Of a stretch of DNA of 17,899 bases, positions 1 through 8,406 are shown in pieces. Position numbers and translations under genes: made by a program. This stretch comes from an uncultured Clostridia bacterium (GTDB taxonomy: Bacteria > Bacillota > Clostridia > Peptostreptococcales > Anaerovoracaceae), in the NCBI GenBank assembly GCA_934256595.1, contig CAKQOW010000051.1, positions 1 to 17,899 on the forward strand. The letters run 5' to 3'. Position 1 is the first letter of the stretch. Every line of letters begins with the position of its first letter. Under the pieces are notes generated by a model. It was not told the origin of the DNA. It was given only the letters and a program-made list of their open reading frames with translations, and ran no database searches.

Positions 1-164
1 TAGTTCTTGCCCTTAACAGGGTTAGTGTTAGTGTAAGTGTTTGTAGTCTTGTTTACAGTGTTCTTGTATCCTGAACCTTTCTTAGTTGATTTGTAGAACT
101 TGTAAGTTACTGTGAATCCATTGTCAACTAGTTTCTGAACATCAGCGTTAACTGTAACCTTAAC
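1..164 (-). repeat. DNA copy of the shared C-terminal surface domain (copy 1)
   Basis: The last visible codons of the giant gene match 8504-8667 in the same orientation at about 88% by hand count, without gaps. The protein segments read VTVNADVQKLVDNGFTVTYK here and VTVNADVQTLVDNGYTVTYK in the neighbour, both continuing through TNTYTNTNPVKGKNY. The high DNA identity implies a recent duplication or gene conversion. Confidence 0.85.
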
Positions 165-3100
165 ACTTCTTCTGGATAGTTTCTTTGTTACTACCTTTAT
201 CTTTACATCACTTATTAAAGCCTTCGTCTGTTTTGCAATAGCCTTGTCCGCATCTGTTTCTGCCATTATTGCATAGGTTGAAAAATGTCCTGTCGTAAAT
301 GTAAATCTGCCATCCTTATTAAGCTGACCCTTTACTTTGTGATACATATTATTGTCATCTATATATACGCAAACAAGTTTCTTTTTCTTGAGGTTATCGC
401 TTATTTCAGCAGTTACAGTCACTTTTCCGCCTTTAAAATCCTTAATTGTGCCGTCTGCAGTAACAAGTTTAATTTTAATTTCATGACTCTTATGGTCTGA
501 TTTAACGGTTTCAATTATCAGGGTCACTTTGTTTTCTCCTGCCTGACTACCTGCTGCCGCTACGGCCATATTGTCCATAACAAGTTCAGCTTTATCCGTC
601 TTTATAACCAGTACTGCATCTGTCTTTTCGGCAAAATCATTTAAAGTTTTTCCCGGTAATGTTATCTCTGCAGTTTCACTGCCGCCGTTTGAAGTTGTTG
701 CATCAAGAACTGCTTTTTCAGAGCTGTTTGAAATCACTTCCGATATCAGGTTGCTTCCTGCTTTTTCAGTTATTTCAGCTGTTACTGCAGTTTTTCCTGT
801 TTCTGTCTGCTTAACCTCAACCTCTGCCTTGATTTCCGAATTGCCCGGTTTTTCGGTCTCGCCCGGTTCAGTTCCCGGATCAATAAGACCGCCGCCGCCA
901 CTGTCAGGGAGGTCTATTAATTTTGGAATAACCTCAGTATATGAAGCATTGCATACACTGCATGTGTATGTCCTTATTCCTTCTTCATCATAGGTTGCAG
1001 GTTTTGTAATTTCAGAAACATATGTATGATGCATATGAAGTGTTCCATCGCCATAAAGCTCATCAAGCTTGTCTGCGCGAACTGCAAGCCAGTCGGTCAT
1101 ATCTTTAACAACATCATCATAGTCCGTACCAGTCGGCCACAGATGTCCGCCGGCTTCAGGATAACCTATGCGTACATAAGGCCAAAGAACATAGTTCATT
1201 TCCGCACTTGATGAAATTGTGTCGTAATATCCTGCTACTATGCCATTATCACCAAGCAATGATACCATTTTTTCCTTGAATACAGCTTTATAGTATTCCT
1301 CTACTCTCTGTTTGAAATCAGGAATTTTTATCAGTGCTTTTTCAAGATAGTTATATGTCACCTCATCTGCGCTGATTACTGCATTCCAGCCTGTACCGAA
1401 GGCCATTTCCTGATCCCATACAGGACCTGCGTACATCTTGTCATCCTTATCCTTGTAGAAGTAGAACGAGGATTTGAAACCGTCAACGTTGTATCCCAGC
1501 TTCTGAAGCAGATAAACCTTCACAAGCGAATCAGCATCACAGTAGTCATAGTAATACTTTCCTGTCTCAGCGTTATATCCATTGTCTGAATATACGGCAT
1601 CCTCAAATTCCTGATAATATTCGCTGATATATTTCATTGCCTCTTTGCCTGCAAATTCAGGACTCTTTACATTAAAGCCGCTGCCCTGCTTAGTATAGAA
1701 GCCGCAGATTTCATCTATTGTATCAAGGTTTCTTTCTATCAGATATCCGCCTGTAATATTGTCAGGCTCTGTAAGGTCTGCTATGTACTGATATTCCTGT
1801 CCGTAAGCATTCATGGCCTTTTCGGCTATCATATCACTTCCGTAGTTTTCGTTCTTTTCAGCATAGGCGCTCTCCATATCGGTAACGTTAATGCCTGTAT
1901 CTCCTACGGAGTTCTTTTCACTGAGCAGATACAGTCCTCTGTATTCTCCATCATAGTAGAGATCTACCCAGCTGCAGTTTGCAACATAGTCCATGCCAAG
2001 TGCCGCTGCCAAATCCTTGATCAGCTTGTCGTGCATCTGAGTTGCATCTCCGTAGCCTGCGAGAAGTACCCATGTTTTAACATTTTCACCTTTGCCAAGT
2101 AAATCAGTTCCTGTCTCCAGTTTTATCTGATAGGACTTCTTATTATAATATTTGAAGGTGGAATTACCACGGGCTTTTATCTGCTTAAGATTACCGTTAT
2201 ATATGCTTCTGCCGTCAGCTCCTGTCATAGCCATTGTGCCTGTTACAGCATTGCCTTTAACCGCATCAACATATTCACGACCTGCATCAGCGGCATTGTC
2301 GCTTGTCAGGTGTATGCTTGGTATGCTCTGTGATTTCATAATATGAAGCGTCACAGGAGCACAGCCCTTCATTGCAATTCTGATGTTAAAGCTGTTTCCT
2401 GAACTTTTGCCTGTAAGCTTTGTCACGTCTATGACAGCTGTTTTTCCTGAGTTTAATGTGTCTGCCGCACCGTCATAGGTAACTTCACTGTAATCTCCCT
2501 TGAGATCAAGGGTAAGCTTTAAGGCTGTCAGATCTGTCGAAGCAGGAAGCATCAGATAATGTTCGCTGCCTTTTATAACGGCGTTAACAGTTTCACTGCC
2601 AATCTCTGCTCTTATTGAGTTAATCTGGTCTGCTGCAGTATTGGAGTCCTTTGCAGGAGTAGTAATACTGAGTTCATCCGACCAGCGCAGGCAGTTATAT
2701 GTTTCACCGTCAACATCCGCACTGCTTTCAACAATAAATGAATATTTTGTATTAGGTGTCAGATTATCAATTATCGCATTTGTTTCTTTTGTTACTGCCA
2801 CCTTGTTCCAGCCGGCGTTAGAGGCTCTCATATATACGTTATAGTAACCTGCTCCGCCTGCCGCATCCCATTTTACTATTGCTGATGTTGAGTAAACGGT
2901 TCCTGCAGTTACTGTTTCTACGCTCTTTGGAACTATCGGGAATTCTACAGATGTGCTTCCGTAATAGTTGCCTCGTCCCTCAAAGGTTACTTTGCCCTTG
3001 CCGACATTAATGTTGTTGCTGTATGACTTATATGCGTCTTTTCCGTATCTGTCACTGCTTGCAGATAATGTGTAGCTGCCATCCTTTGCAGTTATTGCAG

Positions 3101-6100
3101 GTCTGATAGCTGAGCCCGTGTATTCCCAGCGTTTGTCTGCCACATCAAATTTAACATTTTCAATGCTTTTGCCTTTTGCGTGGCATACTGTACAAACATA
3201 TTTTTCATCCCAGGTATGGCCTTTGCTCCATGTTGAAGCTCCCTTGTATACCTCTCCGCACTTGCAGGTTGATCTCAGGTATCCGTTCTCAAGGCACGTT
3301 GCTGTATCTTCAGTTGTGCACTCATGAATTATTCCGTTTTCTCCTGCGTGACAGATATCCTGTCCAAATGTAAACCAGCCTGTTCTGGCTATACCGTTTA
3401 CAAGCATAACCTCACCCTTATCATCCTTTGCCTTTACCTTGCCGGTATAGCCGGTATCCGATGCCGCAACCTCGGCATTGCAGATGTTGCATATAAAGGT
3501 TTTGCTGTCTACATCATATATACTGTTTTCGTCAACGCTGTGTCTGCCGATTTCACAGTCGGTTCTTGCTATGGTATAGCTGTCAAGAAGTTCTCCGTTA
3601 TGCCTGTATGCTCTCAGAACAAGCTTTTCACTGTTTGCGTCAACTGACATATACATACCCTGATATTCATTGTGCGGTATCATTGCCGCAAACATATCAC
3701 GATTGGAATATGCGTTATCTTTACCGCTCAGGTCACCGCAGATGTAATATACAACTCCGTCTCTGCTGCCCTCATCCAGTTTACTGTCGGCTTTCATAGG
3801 ATATGTTCTTGTATATGTATGGTCATCGCCTGAGAATACAACGTCAAAACCTGCTTCCTCAATGGCATTTACAACCTTAATTCTCTTAGCTTCTTCCATC
3901 AGGCTCTCTGTACCGTATACAGGCTCATGCATTACAAGTGCCTTCCATACACATTTTGTATTGCTGATATCCGCTTTTGCTTCTTCAAGCGCTGCAAGAA
4001 TATCTCCGCCATGATTTATAACGCCGATATACATACTTCCGTATTCATATGAGTTATAGCTGCCGGCGCTGCTCTTTGCAAGTCCAAACATGCCCTTTGA
4101 AACTTCACCATTAGCATCATCGTAATACTCGTGATTTCCAAGTGTATGTATTAAATCAATGCCGCCTAATTTATCACTGTTGACATTAGTAAGGTATCCG
4201 CGCCAGTTATCAAACTCCGTCACATTGTCAACAGCATCTCCTGTCTGAATACCGAAGTCGTAGCCGCTGTCCTTAACTCTGCTGATTGCATCAGCCAGAT
4301 TTGCAGTGCTGTTGGTCTGTATATCTCCGAATATGAAGAACCTGGTGTCAGCATCACTGTTTGCAGATGCTGTAGTAAATGACAGCACATCAGACCATTT
4401 CTCACCGTCTCCCACCTGATAGTAGTATTTCGTTGACGGCTCCAGTCCACTCAGAGATACACTATTAAGTCTGTATGCATCTCCGGAATTTGTCTGTACA
4501 AATGTGAACAGTCTGCTGTCACCATTCTCAGTGATGTTTAAATTATCTTCAGATGTTCCGTATTTAATCACAGCCTTGTCATCACTGCTTCCAATAGCTG
4601 AAATCCATGTTATATTTCTCATGGCTGAGCCTTCTTTTGAACCGTTGTTCTGTATACCGTAAGGGCTGCCATCACCGTCAGTTCCAAGACTGCTTACTAC
4701 TATGTCTGTATTCCATGAACGTTTGCCGTCTGAGTCAACAGCATATACTGTAGTTCTGCCTGCAGTATTGAAGATATATGGATTAGTTATCTCGGTTTCA
4801 CCATTATATATTTTTATATCCTTAGTTACAGAATCTCCGTTTTTGTCTGTAATTTTAAATGAAACATACTGTCCTGCTATAGCCTGTCCTGCAGTTATAT
4901 TGTATTCTGCAGATAAGGATACTGTCTGCTGTTCCTGCGAGAAGGTGTATTCAGCTCCACCACCACTTATAACATAGCTGCCCTGAACCGAATAGCTGAA
5001 GCTTTCTCCCTTTTTGGCACTGTCAGGAACAGGGAATGATATACTTGCAATGGTTCCATTCTCTTCTGTATTACCCTCTGCTATAGTTTTCTTTTTAGCA
5101 GTTACGGTTATTTTTTTGTCACTGTATACAGGCTCTGCACCCTGCTCATACAGCGGACCATATTCTATGTACTGGCTTAAATCATCTTTAACTGCATTAC
5201 CATAGTCTGCAGGCACATCAACTGTTACAGATGCACTGTCAACAAACTCTGCAACAGCACTGCTTATATTGTTAATATTCAGTGTGAAGTTTTTGCCTAT
5301 TTCAGCACTTTCACCCTGCGGCACAACATTCACGGATGCTACCTTTGCAGCTGCATCATTTACAGTAAAGTAATATGTTTCAACAGTTTCATTACCGTAA
5401 TAGTCTTTGACTCTGATCTTTATATTATGCTCACCATTAGTAAGCTGCGGAGTCTGGAAGAGTATTCTCTTTGCTGATACGTCCGCTTTGCTTGTATAAT
5501 CGCGGCCGTCTATATATACACGTATGCTGTTGGCATCTATTCCTGTAGCATACTTGTCTGTATTTTCACTGTCTGACAACAGTATGTTAAACTGCGGTGT
5601 ACCGGTTGTAAATTCCGGTTTAATGGCAGTCTTTAATTCGGTGCCGCTTGTCTTTTCAATAACGCTGTCGATAACCGGCTTAATAATATCATTGGTATTT
5701 GTACCATAAATCATCTGCAGATTATCAATAAGGATGTGTCCTTTGCCCTTAGTATGATTTTGAGGTGATACAATTCTCACCGTATATCCTCTTTGAATTG
5801 CTATTGGCATTTGAAGTGATGATATATCTGTTTCAATCCATGTCCATTCATCGGTTGCCCAGTCGTTCAAAGTACTTCCAGTGATTTTTCCATCTGCATT
5901 ATAGCTATAGTATTGGAAATATGTTGTAACGCCCTGAGTCAAAGTATCTATCATAGCATTTTCTTTCAGGGTCATTGTTCCATTATCATTCATTTGCTGA
6001 TATGCCCAATTTGTTCCTTCATTTCTTGGCCCAACAAAAGTATTTCCTACAAGGATAGCTTTTATAACAGAAGTGTCGCCCTTTAACTCTTTTGGCACTT

Positions 6101-8192
6101 TAATCCACATTCCTAATTTAGTAGGCTGTACTGTATCGACATAAACTGCTGTGGAAAAACCAAAGTCAGCAGCGTAATTGCCCGCTATGCCTATATCAGT
6201 AAAATCCCACGCAAGTTTGTATGCATAATTACCAAATTTGGCTTCTTCACTTACTATTCCATTTTCGCCTTCAGGAAATTTTACAGCGTGGGTTCCGGAA
6301 ATGTCTCTTATCCATAATCTGTTTTCTTTTATTTCATCTATAGCTAATTTACCGTGCCCACCTAAAATTTTAGAATCTCCTATGTGAACACCCCAATAGT
6401 TCTTTGCAGCTACAAAGTTTCCTTTATCATCATAGTGATCCTCAAAATCCATAAGTATATATGGTTCCATTCCTATGACAACATCAGTTTCGCCACTAAT
6501 ATTATTGTTCCCTGCTAAAGTTACTTTAATAGTTCCTCTAAAAGAATTATTCTCATCTGCTATGAACTCGTTGTTTTTGAATTTACCTAAAGTAAAGGTA
6601 AAGTTCTGATCTGCTTTAAGATTATCTTTACTTCCCTCATCTTCACTGTCATTAAATCCATTAGGCCAATTTCTTGTGTTGCTTACAGTAGCATTAGCAT
6701 TGACATTTCCTTCATTGTCAACACTAATTGCACTTGCAGTCTGAGTATATGCTGTAGAATATATGTTATTACTACTACCTGTATAATTCAATATCTGTTC
6801 AACACCACAAGTACCGTTTAATGGCATATAAATCTTATAGCTGCCATAAGTTTCGACCAGTGCGTTATATTTATAGCTTATTTCTTTATCATCTGCTATA
6901 CTCCAGTCAAAGTCTCCATCTTTGTGGTGTACCTCTCTGCCCTGATATGTAGGTGCAAATGACAGATCACTTGTTTCGCCAAAGTCTAATGACACACTGC
7001 TGTTTGTAAATGCCAGCTTATCAGGCCACCGCAGTTCTACAGTCGTTTTTCCAACTTCCTTGGTTCCGTTCATTAGAGATACAGTTAGTACTCCTGTCTT
7101 GCCTGCTGCTGCCTTAAATGTACCATTATTATCAATTGTACCTAGTTCTGTGTTATTTACCTTCCATGTAAGTCCATCGGGCAACTCTGCAACTGCTCCG
7201 GATTTGTCAGTACCTTGTGCAGTAAAGTTGATTTCACTGCCCGGAGTATATATCTCATTATTTGGAGAGATTATCGCCTTGCTGAATTTTCCATCGGACT
7301 GCGCATTGGAAACAACAAACAGTGATGATGATACCGTACGTTCATATCCGTCTGACGGACTGCAGCGCACAGTAAGTCCTGCTGATTTATTCCCACTTGG
7401 AATAACATCGCCTGCACGCTGTGTTGCAAAGGTTGATGAACCGCCTCCATCAAGGTTCAAAGCATATACACAGCCTAAGTCTATCATTGTCTGTGCCAGT
7501 TCCTCATAATCCATACCAATGGACAGAGGAGCCTGTCTGCCGTCAACCATATATATGACTACAGTATTATCTGCTTTAATGCCTATGCAGGTTCTAGGAT
7601 TTTTGGTTTTATCGCCTGCATTTACAGCTTGTCCTTCTGAGACTATTAACGCTGCTCCGCCTACAGCTTCTTTTACATTGTCAGGTAAATCAGCTGATGA
7701 CTCTGCAATATGCGGTACATTATTGCTGTCTATATAAAAGCAAGGGTAAGCTGATCTCTGTATAACTGTGCTGTCCATAACAAGCACACCTCTTGGTCTG
7801 CCGTTTGACATATCAAAGAAGTCACCGTTAACTGCGCCGACAACATTGATCTTTCGTCTTGTTTCCGCATCCTGCGCCTGTTCTGTTGTTTTTCTCATTC
7901 CCCAGTTGCTGCCGGATCTAATACTTTCAATATTGTAATCGTTGTATCCGGCTATAATCTGGGCATTGCCGCCAAGTCTGACTTCCATAACATGCCCTGA
8001 CTGCTGCGCTGTAAGGTCCTGATTGTTCGTAACATACTCACGCTCTGTAATATCAGGTGCTATCTCGAACTGTCTGTCTAATATGACGAGCTTGCCGGAA
8101 GTTGTAGTCTGCCCTGAAGCAAAAACAAGTCCCGGAATGAAAGCTAATATCATACATAATGATACCAGACAAGCAAAGCCTTTTCTTTTCAT
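1..8192 (-). CDS. Giant secreted NAGPA / metallophosphoesterase / CotH surface protein, 3' end outside the window
   Basis: One frame stays open from the ATG at 8192 to the left edge (2,730 codons). Visible in order: signal peptide (1-26, MKRKGFACLVSLCMILAFIP); NAGPA-type phosphodiester glycosidase domain (about 110-265) with NGDFFDMSNGR near 121 and LNLDGGGSS near 245; Ig-like and jelly-roll-like modules to about 1190; a purple-acid-phosphatase Fn3-like domain; a calcineurin-like phosphoesterase with FGDIQ (about 1288), TGDAVDN (about 1317), GNHEYYDD (about 1353), MHEP (about 1422) and SGDDHTYT (about 1454); Cys-pair segments (about 1565-1675); Fn3 (about 1755-1850); a CotH kinase domain (about 1958-2382) with KARGNSTF, KKSYQIKL and GPVWDQEMAFG; a third CxxC segment; a Pro/Gly linker; and the C-terminal domain shared with the 8407-11130 protein. 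By homology to that protein about 32 codons are missing. Family knowledge: NAGPA enzymes cut sugar-phosphate diesters, CotH phosphorylates coat proteins. The substrate here is unknown. Ribosome site AGGAAAGG lies about 9 bases before the ATG. Confidence 0.88.
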   Translation of the reverse strand, partial: MKRKGFACLVSLCMILAFIPGLVFASGQTTTSGKLVILDRQFEIAPDITEREYVTNNQDLTAQQSGHVMEVRLGGNAQIIAGYNDYNIESIRSGSNWGMRKTTEQAQDAETRRKINVVGAVNGDFFDMSNGRPRGVLVMDSTVIQRSAYPCFYIDSNNVPHIAESSADLPDNVKEAVGGAALIVSEGQAVNAGDKTKNPRTCIGIKADNTVVIYMVDGRQAPLSIGMDYEELAQTMIDLGCVYALNLDGGGSSTFATQRAGDVIPSGNKSAGLTVRCSPSDGYERTVSSSLFVVSNAQSDGKFSKAIISPNNEIYTPGSEINFTAQGTDKSGAVAELPDGLTWKVNNTELGTIDNNGTFKAAAGKTGVLTVSLMNGTKEVGKTTVELRWPDKLAFTNSSVSLDFGETSDLSFAPTYQGREVHHKDGDFDWSIADDKEISYKYNALVETYGSYKIYMPLNGTCGVEQILNYTGSSNNIYSTAYTQTASAISVDNEGNVNANATVSNTRNWPNGFNDSEDEGSKDNLKADQNFTFTLGKFKNNEFIADENNSFRGTIKVTLAGNNNISGETDVVIGMEPYILMDFEDHYDDKGNFVAAKNYWGVHIGDSKILGGHGKLAIDEIKENRLWIRDISGTHAVKFPEGENGIVSEEAKFGNYAYKLAWDFTDIGIAGNYAADFGFSTAVYVDTVQPTKLGMWIKVPKELKGDTSVIKAILVGNTFVGPRNEGTNWAYQQMNDNGTMTLKENAMIDTLTQGVTTYFQYYSYNADGKITGSTLNDWATDEWTWIETDISSLQMPIAIQRGYTVRIVSPQNHTKGKGHILIDNLQMIYGTNTNDIIKPVIDSVIEKTSGTELKTAIKPEFTTGTPQFNILLSDSENTDKYATGIDANSIRVYIDGRDYTSKADVSAKRILFQTPQLTNGEHNIKIRVKDYYGNETVETYYFTVNDAAAKVASVNVVPQGESAEIGKNFTLNINNISSAVAEFVDSASVTVDVPADYGNAVKDDLSQYIEYGPLYEQGAEPVYSDKKITVTAKKKTIAEGNTEENGTIASISFPVPDSAKKGESFSYSVQGSYVISGGGAEYTFSQEQQTVSLSAEYNITAGQAIAGQYVSFKITDKNGDSVTKDIKIYNGETEITNPYIFNTAGRTTVYAVDSDGKRSWNTDIVVSSLGTDGDGSPYGIQNNGSKEGSAMRNITWISAIGSSDDKAVIKYGTSEDNLNITENGDSRLFTFVQTNSGDAYRLNSVSLSGLEPSTKYYYQVGDGEKWSDVLSFTTASANSDADTRFFIFGDIQTNSTANLADAISRVKDSGYDFGIQTGDAVDNVTEFDNWRGYLTNVNSDKLGGIDLIHTLGNHEYYDDANGEVSKGMFGLAKSSAGSYNSYEYGSMYIGVINHGGDILAALEEAKADISNTKCVWKALVMHEPVYGTESLMEEAKRIKVVNAIEEAGFDVVFSGDDHTYTRTYPMKADSKLDEGSRDGVVYYICGDLSGKDNAYSNRDMFAAMIPHNEYQGMYMSVDANSEKLVLRAYRHNGELLDSYTIARTDCEIGRHSVDENSIYDVDSKTFICNICNAEVAASDTGYTGKVKAKDDKGEVMLVNGIARTGWFTFGQDICHAGENGIIHECTTEDTATCLENGYLRSTCKCGEVYKGASTWSKGHTWDEKYVCTVCHAKGKSIENVKFDVADKRWEYTGSAIRPAITAKDGSYTLSASSDRYGKDAYKSYSNNINVGKGKVTFEGRGNYYGSTSVEFPIVPKSVETVTAGTVYSTSAIVKWDAAGGAGYYNVYMRASNAGWNKVAVTKETNAIIDNLTPNTKYSFIVESSADVDGETYNCLRWSDELSITTPAKDSNTAADQINSIRAEIGSETVNAVIKGSEHYLMLPASTDLTALKLTLDLKGDYSEVTYDGAADTLNSGKTAVIDVTKLTGKSSGNSFNIRIAMKGCAPVTLHIMKSQSIPSIHLTSDNAADAGREYVDAVKGNAVTGTMAMTGADGRSIYNGNLKQIKARGNSTFKYYNKKSYQIKLETGTDLLGKGENVKTWVLLAGYGDATQMHDKLIKDLAAALGMDYVANCSWVDLYYDGEYRGLYLLSEKNSVGDTGINVTDMESAYAEKNENYGSDMIAEKAMNAYGQEYQYIADLTEPDNITGGYLIERNLDTIDEICGFYTKQGSGFNVKSPEFAGKEAMKYISEYYQEFEDAVYSDNGYNAETGKYYYDYCDADSLVKVYLLQKLGYNVDGFKSSFYFYKDKDDKMYAGPVWDQEMAFGTGWNAVISADEVTYNYLEKALIKIPDFKQRVEEYYKAVFKEKMVSLLGDNGIVAGYYDTISSSAEMNYVLWPYVRIGYPEAGGHLWPTGTDYDDVVKDMTDWLAVRADKLDELYGDGTLHMHHTYVSEITKPATYDEEGIRTYTCSVCNASYTEVIPKLIDLPDSGGGGLIDPGTEPGETEKPGNSEIKAEVEVKQTETGKTAVTAEITEKAGSNLISEVISNSSEKAVLDATTSNGGSETAEITLPGKTLNDFAEKTDAVLVIKTDKAELVMDNMAVAAAGSQAGENKVTLIIETVKSDHKSHEIKIKLVTADGTIKDFKGGKVTVTAEISDNLKKKKLVCVYIDDNNMYHKVKGQLNKDGRFTFTTGHFSTYAIMAETDADKAIAKQTKALISDVKIKVVTKKLSRRSVKVTVNADVQKLVDNGFTVTYKFYKSTKKGSGYKNTVNKTTNTYTNTNPVKGKN

Positions 8193-8213
8193 GTTCACAT
8201 TCCTTTCCTCTTT

Positions 8214-8242
8214 ATATTATTCCCCATATTTGAGCATGTAAA
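8214..8242 (-). promoter_or_regulatory. Promoter of the giant surface gene
   Basis: On the minus strand TTTACA (8237-8242) and TAATAT (8214-8219) are separated by 17 bases, a good vegetative sigma-70 layout. Transcription would start near 8207, leaving a leader of about 15 bases that still contains the ribosome site. It lies after the terminator of the upstream gene, so the giant gene probably has its own transcript. Confidence 0.55.
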
Positions 8243-8300
8243 AAATTTCACACTCGAAAAATCCTAACAACGCCCCCGCGAGTTCTTTGATTCCCCAAAG

Positions 8301-8335
8301 TTTTTAAGGGAGAAAAAAGCCTGCTCCCTTAAAAA
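8301..8335. other. Perfect 12-bp inverted repeat between the two surface genes
   Basis: TTTTTAAGGGAG (8301-8312) and CTCCCTTAAAAA (8324-8335) are perfect complements around an 11-base loop. No T-run follows on the minus strand; on the plus strand AAAAATTTTA overlaps the arm. It could be a second or bidirectional terminator, a transcript-stability structure or an operator upstream of the 8214-8242 promoter. Confidence 0.45.
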
Positions 8336-8361
8336 TTTTAGAGACCAGTTAAATATTTGAA

Positions 8362-8385
8362 GAAACCCGGCGAAAACCGGGTTTC
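8362..8385 (-). terminator. Intrinsic terminator of the helical surface protein gene
   Basis: Nine-base perfect stem GAAACCCGG / CCGGGTTTC with a 6-base loop, 22 bases after the stop codon of the 8407-11130 gene. On the minus strand the stem is followed by TTCAAATATTT, a moderately T-rich tail. It separates this gene from the giant gene downstream. Confidence 0.7.
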
Positions 8386-8406
8386 AACATTATTCAGGTT
8401 AATTAA

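Noticed and set aside
7060..7509. 149-codon plus-strand frame and many others between 285 and 8241
   Set aside because: All lie antisense to the continuous giant minus-strand gene and lack ribosome sites; they arise from its codon use.
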